Source: Methylophaga thalassica
GTDB taxonomy: Bacteria > Pseudomonadota > Gammaproteobacteria > Nitrosococcales > Methylophagaceae
Assembly (NCBI GenBank): GCA_011052985.1
Contig: DRHY01000178.1
Coordinates: 1 to 64,000 of the forward strand
DNA: 64,000 nt
Reading direction: 5' to 3'
This document shows, in pieces, positions 25,058 through 33,130 of the stretch. The notes beneath the pieces are model-generated. The model did no database searches. It saw only the letters and a program-made list of their open reading frames with translations, and was not told the DNA's origin. How positions within the stretch are numbered: position 1 is the stretch's first letter; each line of letters begins with the position of its first letter. The position numbers and the translations under genes were made by a program.

Positions 25058-26278
25058 ATGTTTGGTCGACGAAAAAAAAACCCACCTGCATCATCCGCAA
25101 TTCCATCTGACGGAATACCATTTCTCACTGCAAGCGATCTGCTCAGTCCTCATGATCGACTCATTAAAAAAATAAGAAATGACGCCGGTTGTACGCGAGA
25201 ATACTTTGATAATTATTACTTACCAGCTATAGAGCGCCTTGCTGAGATGTTGCAATTGAGACCGTTTGGGCATGAAGGAGAGTATGCAAAGAAAGGCGGT
25301 GCCATTGAAGTTGCGATTAAGCGTGTAGCACTCACGCTAAAACTCAGACTAGGAACATTGCTTCCCCTTAAATGTAAACCAGAGGAAATATCGCATAGGG
25401 GAGAATGTTGGACCTATGGACTATTCATTACCGCTCTACTGAGAGATTTTGGCGGTCAAATGCTTGGAGTAAAGATAATAGGATTTACTAAAGCAGATAA
25501 GGCCGCTGGTGAATGGATTTGTTGGAGACATCCTATCGGTGAATATCATCATTACAGAATGAAGAAAGAAGAGGGAATAACTAGGTCACTCTCCTATACA
25601 ACTACTGCTCTACATATTCGAGATATTGTACCGATTCACGGTATTGAGTGGATTTACAGTGATTTAGAGCTTATGGACTGTATGCTAGATATACTCACCG
25701 GCGCACGAAAGATTCAAGATAACCCTCTATATTCCATTATTGTAAGGGCAACATCGACACTTAGAGATGAAATCACATTTGAAGCAGCAATGAATACTCT
25801 TGAAGAAGGAACACAGAATAACGAACCTCAAAGTTCTACTGATGAGCTCATTGATAAGGAAACTGGTGAAATATCGATAGCAAGTGCAAAAATAGATATG
25901 CGGCATACTGGTATTGATACACCTACAACTATTACCCCCTCAAGTGGCCAGGTAGAACCATTACCTTCAAATGATATCCCACCTGAAATGGATGACCCAC
26001 CTCAAAGCATTGAAGACTACCCACCTGAACCAGAAGATGAGGTAACTCCTCAGAACTTTGTTGCAAGACTCAAAATTGATATGCAAAAAAAACGTATTAC
26101 TCCTGAATACGCAAAATCTGAAGGTAATAATATTAAAGTTAAATATCCGAGTACATTCCGGAGTTATACCGATAGTCCATCTGAGCTACTTAATGATCTG
26201 AGACTCCTTGGACAGGTTATTGAGGAAGGTGCTGTGAAAGGAATAACCTCTGACCGCATAATTATACTTAAAGGTTAA
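25058..26278 (+). CDS. MOBH-type relaxase homologue (TraI_2), degenerate
   Basis: A 406-residue protein of the TraI_2/PFGI-1-class relaxase family (TIGR03760-like): LTASDLLSPHDRLIKKIR, then CTREYFDNYYLPAIERLAEM and WTYGLFITALL are clear matches to my memory of that family. The last 75 residues look like the TraI_2_C domain, joined by a Pro/Asp-rich linker (about 280-325). Family members carry a His-rich HHxGxGGLxxH motif and an HD pair followed by GK. Here those places read EYAKKGGAIEVAI and LLRDFGGQ, so the metal ligands are gone. It is also shorter than usual. Either catalysis moved, or this is a non-catalytic accessory protein and the true relaxase is elsewhere. Confidence 0.7.
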   Translation: MFGRRKKNPPASSAIPSDGIPFLTASDLLSPHDRLIKKIRNDAGCTREYFDNYYLPAIERLAEMLQLRPFGHEGEYAKKGGAIEVAIKRVALTLKLRLGTLLPLKCKPEEISHRGECWTYGLFITALLRDFGGQMLGVKIIGFTKADKAAGEWICWRHPIGEYHHYRMKKEEGITRSLSYTTTALHIRDIVPIHGIEWIYSDLELMDCMLDILTGARKIQDNPLYSIIVRATSTLRDEITFEAAMNTLEEGTQNNEPQSSTDELIDKETGEISIASAKIDMRHTGIDTPTTITPSSGQVEPLPSNDIPPEMDDPPQSIEDYPPEPEDEVTPQNFVARLKIDMQKKRITPEYAKSEGNNIKVKYPSTFRSYTDSPSELLNDLRLLGQVIEEGAVKGITSDRIIILKG

Positions 26279-26326
26279 ATTGCCAGGATAAATAAACAAA
26301 GGTAAGGTTATTTTTATAAGTTCTGC

Positions 26327-26503
26327 GTACTTGATTTTTCAAGTACCTGAAGTCTCACAGCTACTTTATGCTGTGCTATAAAATACTGACTAAGGTTAGT
26401 ATTTAGAATATGTCGCTGCCTCTGATGAAGCAGTAAACCTCAACCCTGAAGGGAGAATGTCTTCCTTCGGGGGTGTTCTCCCTTTTTTTCATGGAGAATA
26501 TAT
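26327..26503 (+). ncRNA. Structured 5' leader 2 (long form, attenuator-like)
   Basis: Same order as leader 1. (a) GTACTTGA/TCAAGTAC. (b) GAAGT at 26349 pairs with ACTTT in the loop of CACAGC/GCTGTG (26356-26375). (c) AATACT/AGTATT (26382-26403). (d) CTGC/GCAG (26416-26433). Then CCCTGAAGG (26444) can pair with CCTTCGGGG (26464), or the overlapping GGGAGAA (26451) can pair with TTCTCCC (26476), which is followed by seven T. These two pairings exclude each other, as in an antiterminator and terminator. TTCTCC can also pair with the ribosome site GGAGAA. Confidence 0.75.
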
Positions 26504-26689
26504 ATGAGGCTAAACTACAAAGATATGAAGGAAGATGTAAGGAAAATGGCAATCGCTCTCATGATTGCTGGACTTGCAGGATATATCCTTGAAAGTGTTG
26601 GTCTAATTAATACGTCTATAATAGTAGCTATTGGACTAACCCTTTGGATCTTTGGGTTAGTTGAACGTGATGCTATGGAGGAAGAGTGA
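26504..26689 (+). CDS. Small membrane protein, 61 aa
   Basis: Two adjacent hydrophobic helices (about 15-50) flanked by charged ends; the family is unknown to me. The ribosome site is part of the structured leader. The stop codon overlaps the start of a second tiny membrane protein, so the two are probably made together. Confidence 0.6.
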   Translation: MRLNYKDMKEDVRKMAIALMIAGLAGYILESVGLINTSIIVAIGLTLWIFGLVERDAMEEE

Positions 26690-26796
26690 TGGAAATTGCA
26701 GCATTAATAGGTGTATTAGTACTTGGTGTTTATGCGGTAGCAAGCTACCAAGAACATCATTATTCCAAAAAACATAAAAAACACAAAAAGAACTAA
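26689..26796 (+). CDS. Tiny membrane-anchored protein with basic tail, 35 aa
   Basis: One hydrophobic helix (residues 3-18) followed by a His/Lys-rich tail (HHYSKKHKKHKKN). It begins at a TGATG overlap with the upstream gene, which points to coupled translation. The basic tail would face the cytoplasm and could touch DNA or RNA; no function is known to me. Confidence 0.55.
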   Translation: MEIAALIGVLVLGVYAVASYQEHHYSKKHKKHKKN

Positions 26797-26825
26797 CACA
26801 AGAGATTACTTCCACGGAAATAATC

Positions 26826-26863
26826 AAAAGCCCCTGTCATTCAACATGTCAGGGGCTTTTTTT
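26826..26863. terminator. Bidirectional terminator
   Basis: AAAAGCCCCTG and CAGGGGCTTTT form a strong stem with T-runs on both strands. It separates the rightward small-gene unit from the leftward ParM-like operon. Confidence 0.85.
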
Positions 26864-26895
26864 ATGAAATAAAAAAATCAGAAAGCTAGCCCGGA

Positions 26896-27159
26896 TTAAA
26901 ACAAAGCATCGACTCCAGCTTCTGATATTAATTCGAATTCATTATCAACGTCAGTTTGTCGTGGCTGATGAATTTCATCCTGTTTAGTGTTTCCAGTCAG
27001 GGCCTGGCCATTTAATTTACCTAGCTGTACAAGACCTAAAAGCATTAACTTTCTTGCCTGATAAGCGCGACCACGATCACTAAACATAGATAGATATTCG
27101 TATAGTTCAGGATCTTCTTTACGAGGTATTTTTTGGTTCATTCTAATCTGTTCAACCAT
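26896..27159 (-). CDS. StbB/ParR-like small partner of ParM-like protein
   Basis: An 87-residue protein whose ATG overlaps the stop of the ParM-like gene. The segment FSDRGRAYQARKLMLLGL resembles the DNA-binding helices of small StbB-like adaptors. Such adaptors bind a centromere and link it to the actin filament. The C-terminal part is acidic. The assignment depends mainly on the operon context. Confidence 0.55.
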   Translation of the reverse strand: MVEQIRMNQKIPRKEDPELYEYLSMFSDRGRAYQARKLMLLGLVQLGKLNGQALTGNTKQDEIHQPRQTDVDNEFELISEAGVDALF

Positions 27160-28157
27160 CAGGCTACCTCACGATTTAGCTTTGCAAACCAGGCTTCACC
27201 AATCTTTTGGAAACCAAGTACATTTGCCACGACAGAATTCTCATCACAGTGAATGTTATGTTTTGGAAGTAGTTTCTTGATTGGGTCCAGAAAGATATTT
27301 GCTCCACCACCCACAAGGATGATCTGATCTATGCTTCTACCATCACCCACTTTATTGGATATAGCATCGACTGCCGGCATAATCTCACTGACTGCAGTTT
27401 GGTGGTATTTTGTTAAATCTACATTCTGGCCATACAATCTAAACTGACCTTTTCTGATACCTTCATCAATATGAGAGATATTGTCGTAATTAATCTTTAA
27501 ATCCTCACTTATTCCCTTTGCTACAGCTTTAAGGTAAGCACTCATACCTGTTGGATGACTACCACTTTTACCACTAATCTCTCTCAATCCCGTTGAGACA
27601 AGAAAGTCCACGGTGAAAAAGCCAGGATCAATAAGTAGGTTACGAGTGCTGCTCAACTCTTCTAGCAATTTAGCTTGTGATGCGTAGTGAAGGAAACCTC
27701 CCAAGGGTTGAGAAATTGCGTTGACTTTGCGAACTTGAACATCTCGATTACCAACGCGATGTGTACCTGTAAGGATCTTCTCCAAAATAGCCCGCTTGCT
27801 ACCCATCAAATCGACTGGTAAACCCACAACGAGAAGGTCTATTACATCAACATTCATTTGTGAGATGGCACCGTATAATAGAGCCATATAGTCCTCAGTC
27901 TCGATATAATTATCGTGCATTATGCGAACACCACCCTCTAGAGCAGCATCAACGCCAGGACCTACTTCATAGTTATTGCCATTAACAACAACTTGGTAAA
28001 TATCTTCACTCTCTTGAAAGCTGTTTTTATTAACGCTTGGCCGGTTCACAATAGAAGGGAAATGATCAGCCACAGCTATACCATCAATAACATTTCGTAT
28101 GTATTTAGTATTGCCATAGCCTACGTCTACAGCACGGATAACAGGTGTTTTATTCAC
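27159..28157 (-). CDS. ParM/StbA-like actin, PRTRC system protein D type
   Basis: A 332-residue actin-fold ATPase. Phosphate-1 motif AVDVGYGNTKY is near the start, LLIDPGFFTVDFL is phosphate 2, and IILVGGGANIF is the adenosine motif. The stretch IDLLVVGLPV and the spacing of motifs are what I recall for PRTRC protein D rather than for R1 ParM. The start is GTG seven bases after GGAGG; a longer frame upstream lacks a ribosome site. It would form filaments that segregate DNA. The other PRTRC genes of this window are more than 20 kb away. Confidence 0.8.
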   Translation of the reverse strand: MNKTPVIRAVDVGYGNTKYIRNVIDGIAVADHFPSIVNRPSVNKNSFQESEDIYQVVVNGNNYEVGPGVDAALEGGVRIMHDNYIETEDYMALLYGAISQMNVDVIDLLVVGLPVDLMGSKRAILEKILTGTHRVGNRDVQVRKVNAISQPLGGFLHYASQAKLLEELSSTRNLLIDPGFFTVDFLVSTGLREISGKSGSHPTGMSAYLKAVAKGISEDLKINYDNISHIDEGIRKGQFRLYGQNVDLTKYHQTAVSEIMPAVDAISNKVGDGRSIDQIILVGGGANIFLDPIKKLLPKHNIHCDENSVVANVLGFQKIGEAWFAKLNREVA

Positions 28158-28290
28158 GAACGTTCCTCCACGGAAATTAGAAACGCGCACAGAGATGGCG
28201 TAGATAGCTAGAATAAGTGCGCAGAATTAGATATGAAATGTGGCCTAGAGATGGCCGTTTTGATGCACACTTCCGTGGAAGTTATGCGCA
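28158..28290. promoter_or_regulatory. Control region of the ParM-like operon
   Basis: Near-identical 14-bp sites ACTTCCACGGAA(A/G)T occur at 28269-28282 and, partly, at 28166-28177 over the ribosome site of the ParM-like gene; a third copy lies beyond the operon at 26808-26821. GCGCAC/GTGCGC arms flank 28182-28225, and AGAGATGGC is repeated at 28189 and 28245. These are likely binding sites for the small adaptor and would serve as operator and centromere. Confidence 0.5.
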
Positions 28291-28339
28291 GGAGCGTCAG
28301 TAATGACGTTGATAAATAGGTTACATCGAGCCACCCTAT

Positions 28340-28470
28340 AAAATCAAGCCCCTAAGAGTCCCACAGGACTCCTGTAGAACACGTCCAAGATATTCTCATC
28401 AACAATCCCCTCTAAAAATTGAATAAACAATCCATCTCAAGTCCTGCAGGACATCAGCAGGACACCCTAA
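28340..28470. repeat. Cluster of CAGGAC/GTCCTG repeats
   Basis: Several CAGGAC or GTCCTG words appear in about 120 bp, including the 12-bp palindrome GTCCTGCAGGAC and a hairpin AGTCC-CAC-AGGACT. No gene is present. The cluster may be part of the partition site of the ParM-like system or an origin of transfer; neither is shown. Confidence 0.4.
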
Positions 28471-28540
28471 GTACAAAAAACTCACATATTTATCAGTTTT
28501 CTCAAAAAAGCACTTAAATTGGATTGAAAAAAAACATGCT

Positions 28541-29400
28541 GGAGACTGAGGGGACGAACCAGAATAGAAACCACAGTAAAAACAAGATGATGTAGGAATA
28601 ATGAGACCTTTATTCCGGACTTAGAGAAAAAATCACTCCGTCAAAATACTTGACAGACTAGGGGGGTATGATCTGAAAATGTACCCAATCTTCAAAAGGG
28701 CCCGTTGGGTCTGAAGAGAGCAGCAAGCCAACTGCACATCAAATGGCTCTCTCTAGGCGTTGTTTATCAAACGATGCCCACTCAAAACAAAGACAAAAGA
28801 ACTGAAATATGCTGAAAAATGCATGTTGTCAGATATCTATGTCTGAAATTCATCATGGACACGGTAACAATCGGATTGCTATGGCGATCAAAGTCCAACA
28901 AGTAGGCTGTCTCTATGGAGACACGCATCAATCTAAGTACAGCGAGCTACGGCTTGCCTGTAATCCATACGAAACCACAAAAAGAATGGCCAAAAACCTG
29001 ATGTAAACAAAGTCTGCGATCGGAGTAGCGTTTTACTAGGGCGGACATAACGTGATCGAGCATCCTGCTGGCGGGGATTATTGGGAACAAATTCAATCAC
29101 GATCGTATTTTTGTGTGTATCAAAACCAACCGAACACTTTGTCTATCTGTGACAGGGAGAAACAAAGTAGCTGACTATCGTAAAAATGTCTGTGAAGGGG
29201 TAGGTCGAACATCTACCAAAGCTTTGCAGTGATAGAAGCATCATGTCGGGTCTGAACCAAGCCTTCCATGAAAGATATAACTCACGTTTAAGATGATGCC
29301 GCAGTTAAGAGCTGCACCTGATGAGAGTTCCCTATCGTATGGTGATTGATTGATAACTACTGATGAAAATTAACGAGTGAATAGAGAGGAAAAGCTGCTT
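28541..29400 (+). ncRNA. Candidate large structured RNA (ORF-free)
   Basis: About 860 bp contain no convincing ORF but many local helices. GGAATAA/TTATTCC is at 28595. An interleaved pair, ACCCAA/TTGGGT with CTTCA/TGAAG, at 28683-28716 forms a pseudoknot. GAGAGC/GCTCTC with inner GCCA/TGGC is at 28716-28753. A 10-bp hairpin with two G-T wobbles is at 28756-28778. TGTCTC/GAGACA is at 28908. GCGAGC-TACG-GCTTGC at 28942 has a UNCG-type loop. ACTTTGT/ACAAAGT spans 29136-29168. GCATCAT/ATGATGC encloses 29238-29299. G-T wobbles and a UNCG loop favour RNA over a DNA site. G+C appears higher than in the flanks. The transcribed strand is assumed from the helices. Confidence 0.5.
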
Positions 29401-29430
29401 ATGTAAATAGATAAAAACTGGAGATAAAAA

Positions 29431-30498
29431 ATGAATAATTCATTACACGAACCATACAAACCTCAGCTGACAATTACTGATGGTGTGTATGTATTTGCTG
29501 CACCAGAAATGCGGGGGAGACTAAATAGAAATGGTAAACCTTGGACGGTCAGAACCATATTTGTTTATAACGTTCAGCAAGTGCTCTATCGGAATAATTC
29601 TAAACATGCAAAACGTCAGAAACCTGTTTCTGAAAAAACAAAAGCAAATAGATTTAATGAAATACGCTCTATGGCACATACACTCCATGACCTGGGGTAC
29701 CGGATTACATTGCCTACACATATTCGTCAAAAGCACGTTAAAGCTTTGACACATTTCTGGGAAGCTAGAGAAGACCTCCAGACTGCCTCTGTAGTGCAAA
29801 AAGTATCTATTCTAAGAACCTTTTTGCGGTGGATGGGTAAAGAGGGTGTCATTACTGGACTTAGTGATAAAGAGCTATTTTCCAAACCAGAATTAATGAA
29901 GAGAGAATATGTTGCGAAAGAAGATAAAAGCTGGGATGACAAGTTCGACATAGACGATCTCATTCAAAAAGTAAGTGATGACTGTAAGTACTGTGGTCGT
30001 CAATTGAAGCTCTCACACTTATTTGGCCTGAGAGCTAAAGAATCAATGTTATTTAGACCCAACCTGGATTACGACAGAGAAGGGCAATTCATTCATGTTC
30101 GTCGTGGCACTAAAGGTGGCCGTCCTAGAACAGTGCCTATTGAATCAGTTGAGCAACGCCAGTACCTAGAAGAGCTCTTGACGTATAGCTATGACATCAA
30201 TGAGTCCATGATTCCACGTCGATATACTCCTAGCAGCTGGATTAAACGTTATTACCGGATAACAAATAGAAATGGAATCTCACGGAAAACAGGCATAACA
30301 CCACACGGCCTGAGACATGGTTACGCACAAAGACTGTATACACGCACTACAGGGCATCCTGCAGCAGTAAAAGATGTACCTAAAATTGCACGAGATATAG
30401 ACATGATCGAGGAAAGGATAGCCAGGCTTATGGTTTCAGAAAACCTTGGCCATAGTAGGGAGTCAATCACGAGCGCTTACATAGGGAGTAATGATTAA
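29431..30498 (+). CDS. Tyrosine recombinase (Integrase_1-like family)
   Basis: A 355-residue recombinase of the family with PF12834/PF12835-like domains common on conjugative elements. The catalytic half shows FGLRAKESMLFRP (first Arg), RRGTKGGRPRTVPI (Lys strand), HGLRHGYAQ (HxxR), ENLGHSRESITSAYIG (His and nucleophile Tyr). Residues about 20-150 form the SAM-like arm. A ribosome site GGAGA precedes the ATG. It heads a rightward four-gene unit and comes directly after the large ORF-free structured region. Confidence 0.8.
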   Translation: MNNSLHEPYKPQLTITDGVYVFAAPEMRGRLNRNGKPWTVRTIFVYNVQQVLYRNNSKHAKRQKPVSEKTKANRFNEIRSMAHTLHDLGYRITLPTHIRQKHVKALTHFWEAREDLQTASVVQKVSILRTFLRWMGKEGVITGLSDKELFSKPELMKREYVAKEDKSWDDKFDIDDLIQKVSDDCKYCGRQLKLSHLFGLRAKESMLFRPNLDYDREGQFIHVRRGTKGGRPRTVPIESVEQRQYLEELLTYSYDINESMIPRRYTPSSWIKRYYRITNRNGISRKTGITPHGLRHGYAQRLYTRTTGHPAAVKDVPKIARDIDMIEERIARLMVSENLGHSRESITSAYIGSND

Positions 30499-30869
30499 TG
30501 TGCTATTCCCATTCAGCTATGTCATCAACATGTACCTATTCTCTAATGTCCAAGAATTACTATTTCAGTGATAACCATTGGGATCGGTTATTAGATATTG
30601 TTATTTCAACTGGCCAAGTAGATGATCTGAGCACCACAGCTCTTGATGTTCTAAATAGAATTAGTGATAACGGGGACCCAACCACATATGTATCACTTGT
30701 TCAGTTGCACGAGTTAAAACAGAAAACTGGCAAAAAATACTCGAGTGTTTTTAGAGCTATTACAGAGTTAGTTCAAGCAGAAATTATCATTCATCGCTAT
30801 GACATTGATGCTTCCGTTTACATGCTTCATCCACGTTTAATTCGTACAGTAACAAGGATGGTGTCGTGA
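30498..30869 (+). CDS. Winged-helix protein (RepL/MarR-like)
   Basis: A 123-residue protein with a winged helix near residues 35-115: LHELKQKTGKKYSSVFRAITELVQAE is a recognition-helix pattern and SVYMLHPRLI resembles the YxINP segment of RepL-like plasmid replication proteins. It could be a regulator of the recombinase or a replication factor. Its start overlaps the recombinase stop, so it is cotranscribed. Confidence 0.5.
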   Translation: MCYSHSAMSSTCTYSLMSKNYYFSDNHWDRLLDIVISTGQVDDLSTTALDVLNRISDNGDPTTYVSLVQLHELKQKTGKKYSSVFRAITELVQAEIIIHRYDIDASVYMLHPRLIRTVTRMVS

Positions 30870-31225
30870 TTAGAGTCAAAAAAGAACTGCAAACAGCATT
30901 CATACCACCAAGACCTTTAAAACTGCATGATGAAGATTCTGGTGATGAAAGAATTACTGCCTATTTTGAAGAGACCTACCAGGGTGCTGTTGTAATCATT
31001 TCAGGTTCAGTTCACTTGGCAACATTACCAAGTGTAAAAGAAGCATTAAAACTAGCCAGCTATACCATTCTCGGAATACAACATTGCAATAAGCTAGAGT
31101 TGATACCTGAATTGGAATTGGAATCGGACCACATCACACATCAGAGCTTTGAGGAGTGGCTTTCTCGTAACCAAGATGGTTACACCTCTGAGTCAATGTC
31201 TAACCTCCACATATCTAAAAACTGA
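30866..31225 (+). CDS. Hypothetical protein, 119 aa
   Basis: A soluble protein with no motif I recognise. It overlaps the winged-helix gene by 4 bp and is part of the recombinase unit. The C-terminal third is acidic and Ser-rich. Confidence 0.5.
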   Translation: MIRVKKELQTAFIPPRPLKLHDEDSGDERITAYFEETYQGAVVIISGSVHLATLPSVKEALKLASYTILGIQHCNKLELIPELELESDHITHQSFEEWLSRNQDGYTSESMSNLHISKN

Positions 31226-31231
31226 AACATA

Positions 31232-31498
31232 ATGATTATCAAAATAATCGACTCTACAGACATAACTATTGAAAGTATTTTGATGGACTCTTTGGGTGAG
31301 AAGGTAGAATTTACCAATGGATGCTCGCTAATACTGGTGGATGATGACGGTCTCTTTTGGGGAACGTCACCTTATGGATTAGATTGGGCTTGCAACTCCC
31401 ATGAAGGTTGGGTTGAATCAGTTTTTAAATGGCTTAGTTACTGGAATGATGACAGGGATGAATCGGGAGTATTAATAAGCGATGAAGGTACATTCTAG
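31232..31498 (+). CDS. Hypothetical acidic protein, 88 aa
   Basis: A small, strongly acidic, Trp-rich protein. It follows the preceding gene by 6 bp and ends the unit. Small acidic proteins of this size are often immunity or anti-defence proteins, but nothing specific identifies it as one. Confidence 0.45.
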   Translation: MIIKIIDSTDITIESILMDSLGEKVEFTNGCSLILVDDDGLFWGTSPYGLDWACNSHEGWVESVFKWLSYWNDDRDESGVLISDEGTF

Positions 31499-31592
31499 GC
31501 TGCTAAAGAATCTATATAAAGTCGAGGTTGCATAATAGCTGAGTCCTTTTAAGACAGTGAAAAGTTACCGACTGCTAAGCAAGTGCACTAGG

Positions 31593-32267
31593 TTAGCCTA
31601 GAGAATCACCGGCGGACTTAGTACTTCCATATCTATCGACTTCTTTTTCCAGCCCGTCGAAAAACACTAGTAATGTAGCAATGAAATCATCTATTAAATC
31701 TGACTCTACTGATAAATAGCCTGCCTCAGCTTTCTTCAGCTTTGGGTATTTTCTGATTACACCATGTAATTTGTCGCTAGTATTTGACGGTATTTTTCCT
31801 CCATTATGCACAATACAGTTCCTAACCTTATTAATGTCCTGTATGTGACTCCATTCCATCTCTACCTTGTTGAAATCTATACCTACCATTTTTGTTAGAT
31901 AAAGCTTTGCTCTCTCTACTCCCTTTCCATTTAGGTCTCTTAATTCAATTTTGCTATCAATAGAAACAGCTAACTTCTCGCACAGGGTATTCATCTGATG
32001 CTCAAGAAAATTGTAGAGACTGATCAGCAGAGATTCTCTGTGAAATTCTGGAGTTACAGTTTGGTATTGTTCCCAGGCATAATCATGGGATATTTCATCA
32101 TGAGACTCTTCTAGTGAGTCTTGGATCTTGCTCTGATAATCTTTATGGAGTTCTTCTTTTTGCTGTCTCCAAAAAGATTCTGTTTGAGAGTGAAACGAGC
32201 GGAATCGCATGAGCTCAACTTTGGCAATATGACAATGAAAAAAAGTACCATTTCCAAATAAATCCAT
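31593..32267 (-). CDS. HEPN-like protein, possible RNase
   Basis: A 224-residue, mostly helical protein. KVRNCIVHNGG at about residues 146-156 has the R-x4-H pattern that marks HEPN domains, many of which are RNases in defence and toxin-antitoxin systems. An earlier helical part (10-70) is rich in Glu and Gln. It is a lone leftward gene in the cargo region, and no nucleotidyltransferase partner is next to it. A ribosome site GGAGGAAT precedes the ATG. HEPN membership is inferred from one motif and helical content. Confidence 0.5.
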   Translation of the reverse strand: MDLFGNGTFFHCHIAKVELMRFRSFHSQTESFWRQQKEELHKDYQSKIQDSLEESHDEISHDYAWEQYQTVTPEFHRESLLISLYNFLEHQMNTLCEKLAVSIDSKIELRDLNGKGVERAKLYLTKMVGIDFNKVEMEWSHIQDINKVRNCIVHNGGKIPSNTSDKLHGVIRKYPKLKKAEAGYLSVESDLIDDFIATLLVFFDGLEKEVDRYGSTKSAGDSLG

Positions 32268-32525
32268 CTTAATTCCTCCTTACATATCAATATTTCATTT
32301 ACGCGAAACAGTTATTCCAATTGAACTTGCCAGATCCAGATCGTGATGTATGGTATTTGGATATATCGAACAAAGGTAGCACAAGTGTTGATTAAACAAT
32401 CTGTATACGTGGCTCCCTTCGATAATGTGTCTACACATGAGTTAATTAAAGCTTTGAAAGCAGCCTAAATAACTCAAGCGAAATTCTTTGAAACTGAAAT
32501 AAAGGCTATTTCATTGCAACAAAAA
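32268..32525. other. Intergenic region with possible decayed coding sequence
   Basis: No intact gene. Two short open stretches in different frames (around 32320-32395 and 32385-32468) give protein-like text (DPDRDVWYLDISNKG, then VAPFDNVSTHELIKALKAA). They may be the frameshifted tail of a lost gene, but the evidence is weak. Confidence 0.3.
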
Positions 32526-32528
32526 CAA

Positions 32529-32564
32529 CTAAAGGTTACATTTAGACACCTTTAGTATTATAAT
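32529..32564 (+). promoter_or_regulatory. Promoter and operator of toxin-antitoxin operon
   Basis: CTAAAGG and CCTTTAG are 7-bp inverted repeats. They flank TTACAT, a possible -35 box, which is 17 bp from TATAAT at 32559. The palindrome overlapping the promoter fits autorepression by the antitoxin. Confidence 0.6.
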
Positions 32565-32597
32565 GAAACCTTATTAGTTCAATAAAGAGGTTTAGCC

Positions 32598-32816
32598 ATG
32601 GCTAAAGCAATAAAATTATCAGATGAGCTGGTTAATGATGCGACTATAAATGGTAAAGCTCAAGAAAGAAGTGCACCTAAACAAATTGAGTACTGGGCAA
32701 AAATTGGCAAGATTGCTATTGAAAATCCTGATCTACCGTTCAGCTTCATACAAGGGGTTTTGCTTGGTATTGAAGAAATGAACGCCGGCGAGGTCAGCGA
32801 GTACACATTCGGATGA
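32598..32816 (+). CDS. ParD-like antitoxin
   Basis: A 72-residue protein. MAKAIKLSDELVNDA and APKQIEYWAKIGKIA are the pattern of ParD_like antitoxins, which have a ribbon-helix-helix DNA-binding start and a toxin-binding tail. Its stop overlaps the next start codon. It should neutralise the downstream toxin and repress the operon. A ribosome site AAAGAGG precedes the ATG. Confidence 0.75.
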   Translation: MAKAIKLSDELVNDATINGKAQERSAPKQIEYWAKIGKIAIENPDLPFSFIQGVLLGIEEMNAGEVSEYTFG

Positions 32817-33106
32817 TTGTTCGACAAACCAAAGCTTTCAAAAGAAAGATAAAAAAACTTCATAAACAAGAAAAGTTAGAGCTCGATAAAGCCGTCAAAG
32901 AAGTAATGGCGAATCCTTCTATCGGTGATAAAAAGAAGGGCGATCTGAAAGATATTCAAGTCTATAAGTATAAGTACAAAACACAGCAGTATTTATTGGC
33001 GTATCACTTTCAGGATGATGAACTCATTTTGACTTTTATTGAGTATGGCCAGCATGAAAACTTTTATCGTGATCTTAAAAATAGCAATTTAGAAGTTATC
33101 AGATAA
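32813..33106 (+). CDS. RelE/ParE-type toxin
   Basis: A 97-residue basic protein with the RelE/ParE fold pattern: KAFKRKIKKLHKQEK, a central GDKKKGDLKDIQVYKYK, YLLAYHFQDDELILTFIEYGQHENFY. ParE toxins poison gyrase and RelE toxins cleave mRNA on the ribosome; which applies cannot be told here. It follows the antitoxin with a 4-bp overlap. Such pairs promote retention of mobile DNA. Confidence 0.8.
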   Translation: MIVRQTKAFKRKIKKLHKQEKLELDKAVKEVMANPSIGDKKKGDLKDIQVYKYKYKTQQYLLAYHFQDDELILTFIEYGQHENFYRDLKNSNLEVIR

Positions 33107-33130
33107 TGCAACAAGATAACGGAGTGTGAA

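Noticed and set aside
24901-25110. 69-residue ORF before the relaxase
   Set aside because: It runs through a terminator and the third operator copy and lacks a ribosome site.
28340-28470. Origin of transfer
   Set aside because: Inverted repeats are present, but there is no recognisable nic site and MOBH nic sequences are not well enough defined to claim one.
28809-29006. 65-residue ORF in the ORF-free region
   Set aside because: No ribosome site, odd composition, and it overlaps several RNA-like helices (TGTCTC/GAGACA, GCGAGC/GCTTGC).
28541-29400. Group I or group II intron
   Set aside because: I saw no domain V-like hairpin, no intron-encoded protein and no split gene at the borders.
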